Of a DNA stretch of 64,000 nucleotides, positions 63,238 to 64,000 are shown piece by piece (position 1 is the stretch's first letter; each line of letters opens with the position of its first letter). The notes under the pieces were generated by a model. The model was given only the letters and a program-made list of their open reading frames with translations, was not told the origin of the DNA and searched no databases. The position numbers and the translations under genes are program-made. The DNA comes from CAYHIN01 sp964356705 (GTDB lineage Bacteria; Patescibacteriota; Microgenomatia; CAZETR01; Amesbacteraceae), in NCBI GenBank assembly GCA_964356705.1, contig CAYHIN010000001.1, positions 1-64,000 on the forward strand. Direction: 5' to 3'.

Positions 63238-63531
63238 TTAGACCCAGATCTTGTACCAATCTTTATAAGAAATTCCATGATTCATTCCACCAAAACATAA
63301 TGCCAATAGAAAATAAAATACATTATCAGAAATTTTCACGCGATACCTGAAAATAACCAGTACTATAGCCAAAATCACAAACAGCATCCAATGGTGCAAT
63401 GTCAAGGTTTTGCCGCCAAAATCGATCCTTAAATTAGGTATTATCCCGGACAATCCTTCCGCGCGTCCCCACAACAACTCCGACAGTCCAAATCCGACCC
63501 CATACCCTACTAAACTAAGCGGCAGTTTCAT
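63238..63531 (-). CDS. Small multi-helix membrane protein
   Basis: A 97-residue protein with three hydrophobic helices (L-V-G-Y-G-V-G-F-G-L, W-M-L-F-V-I-L-A-I-V-L-V-I-F and V-F-Y-F-L-L-A-L-C-F) and a loop with I-I-P-N-L-R-I-D-F-G-G. The loop and helix pattern are common among CPR hypothetical membrane proteins. Only three bases separate its ATG from the 3' end of tRNA-Cys, so processing of the tRNA would produce a leaderless mRNA. Confidence 0.7.
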   Translation of the reverse strand: MKLPLSLVGYGVGFGLSELLWGRAEGLSGIIPNLRIDFGGKTLTLHHWMLFVILAIVLVIFRYRVKISDNVFYFLLALCFGGMNHGISYKDWYKIWV

Positions 63532-63534
63532 CTG

Positions 63535-63605
63535 AGACCCGGATGGGAGTCGAACCCATTTATACGGTTTTGCAGACCGCTCTCTGACCGATCGAGCACC
63601 GGGTC
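63535..63605 (-). tRNA. tRNA-Cys(GCA)
   Basis: A cloverleaf with acceptor GACCCGG/CCGGGTC, anticodon stem GCGGT/ACCGT and loop CTGCAAA (anticodon GCA), T-loop TTCGACT, and a U discriminator, which is the identity base of tRNA-Cys. CCA is not encoded. The membrane-protein gene follows three bases downstream. Confidence 0.95.
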
Positions 63606-63683
63606 AAACTTCCTAATTCTATCATGCTGTCGAAGCTAACATTGTGCTTGAAATTCGGTAAAGTTTCGGTATACAATTATTTG

Positions 63684-64000
63684 GTGCACACAGATCCTCG
63701 GGGCGGACACAATCGCAAGAGTATAAACAAGGATTTCTTTAAGACATGGTCTCCAAATATGGCTTATGTTTTAGGGTTGATTTGTGCCGACGGAGCCGTG
63801 GAAGACGTCCGTAAGTCCTCTCGAACGTGTTATTTTCAGATTACTAGCACGGACCTATTCTTTCTGTTCAACGTTAGGAAGTCTTTGGGCTCCAGCCACA
63901 ACATCTACTTAAAAGAATTACGAACCGTTCAAATCAGAGGCGGAAAGACATATATCCCCTCCAGCTGCTATTCACTCCGAGTAGGCTGCAAATCTATGGT
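63684..64000 (+). CDS. LAGLIDADG homing endonuclease, cut by the right edge
   Basis: An open frame from a GTG at 63684 (start of 105 codons; the C-terminus is beyond the edge) encodes F-F-K-T-W-S-P-N-M-A-Y-V-L-G-L-I-C-A-D-G, the first LAGLIDADG helix with its Asp, followed by mixed strand segments (Y-F-Q-I-T-S-T-D, Y-L-K-E-L-R-T). It is free-standing: no intein splicing motif precedes it. A promoter-like TTGAAA...TACAAT lies upstream, with TACAAT six bases before the GTG. Confidence 0.82.
   Translation, partial: MHTDPRGGHNRKSINKDFFKTWSPNMAYVLGLICADGAVEDVRKSSRTCYFQITSTDLFFLFNVRKSLGSSHNIYLKELRTVQIRGGKTYIPSSCYSLRVGCKSM

Overview
The window reads as a chromosomal segment of a Candidate Phyla Radiation (Patescibacteria) bacterium, most likely in the Microgenomates group. 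This placement is by recognition, not by search. The basis is the very compact layout, many CPR-type small membrane proteins, a Gram-positive-like wall toolkit without lipopolysaccharide genes, a DUF4012 giant membrane protein, a VirB4/PrgI/VirB2-like type IV secretion cluster, and numerous short palindromic or low-complexity repeats that run in frame through coding sequences. No rRNA, transposase or CRISPR array was seen.

Left part (1-9400): a HAD-Nudix-membrane operon; seven-tRNA total for the window begins here with Arg(CCG), Ser(CGA), Arg(GCG), Ser(TGA), Ser(GCT) and a rare Ser(ACT); small membrane proteins; a GIY-YIG protein; comF; tmRNA (ssrA) beside smpB; a membrane-anchored propeller-like protein, a PH-domain membrane protein and a SpoIID/LytB-domain wall protein.

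Centre-left (9429-31232): a type IV secretion/pilus island. Ten tandem VirB2/TrbC-like two-helix pilin paralogues are followed by a 1,495-residue secreted protein (glycosidase-like, SGNH hydrolase and lytic transglycosylase segments), a VirB6-like channel protein, a PrgI-like protein, a TraC-like N-terminal protein, a VirB4 ATPase and a 1,279-residue protein ending in a degenerate M23 domain. An antiparallel block (925-residue unknown plus a hicBA pair with a frameshifted hicA) splits the cluster. No relaxase or VirD4 coupling protein lies in the window.

Centre (31274-39134): the replication-origin neighbourhood: dnaN, a DnaA-box-bearing spacer, dnaA, four unknown small genes, then rpmH-rnpA-yidD-yidC-khpB, an O-antigen-ligase-like protein and an RNase HI-like protein.

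Right part (39355-64000): DUF4012 protein, bL25, valS with an attenuator-like leader, tsaD and tsaE, a P-loop kinase lacking the usual lysine, a methyltransferase, cell-surface proteins (VanW, solute-binding, triple-repeat), groES-groEL with a possible small RNA, three Nudix-type proteins counting the one at the left edge, toxin-antitoxin remnants and a PIN toxin, an M23 peptidase behind a strong promoter with an attenuator, tRNA-Cys, and a LAGLIDADG endonuclease cut by the right edge.

A window-wide pattern helped choose start codons: a -10-like hexamer (TATAAT, TAAAAT, TACAAT and the like) sits 6-9 bases before the start codon of most first genes, so most mRNAs here appear leaderless or nearly so. 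Only a few genes show a clear Shine-Dalgarno.
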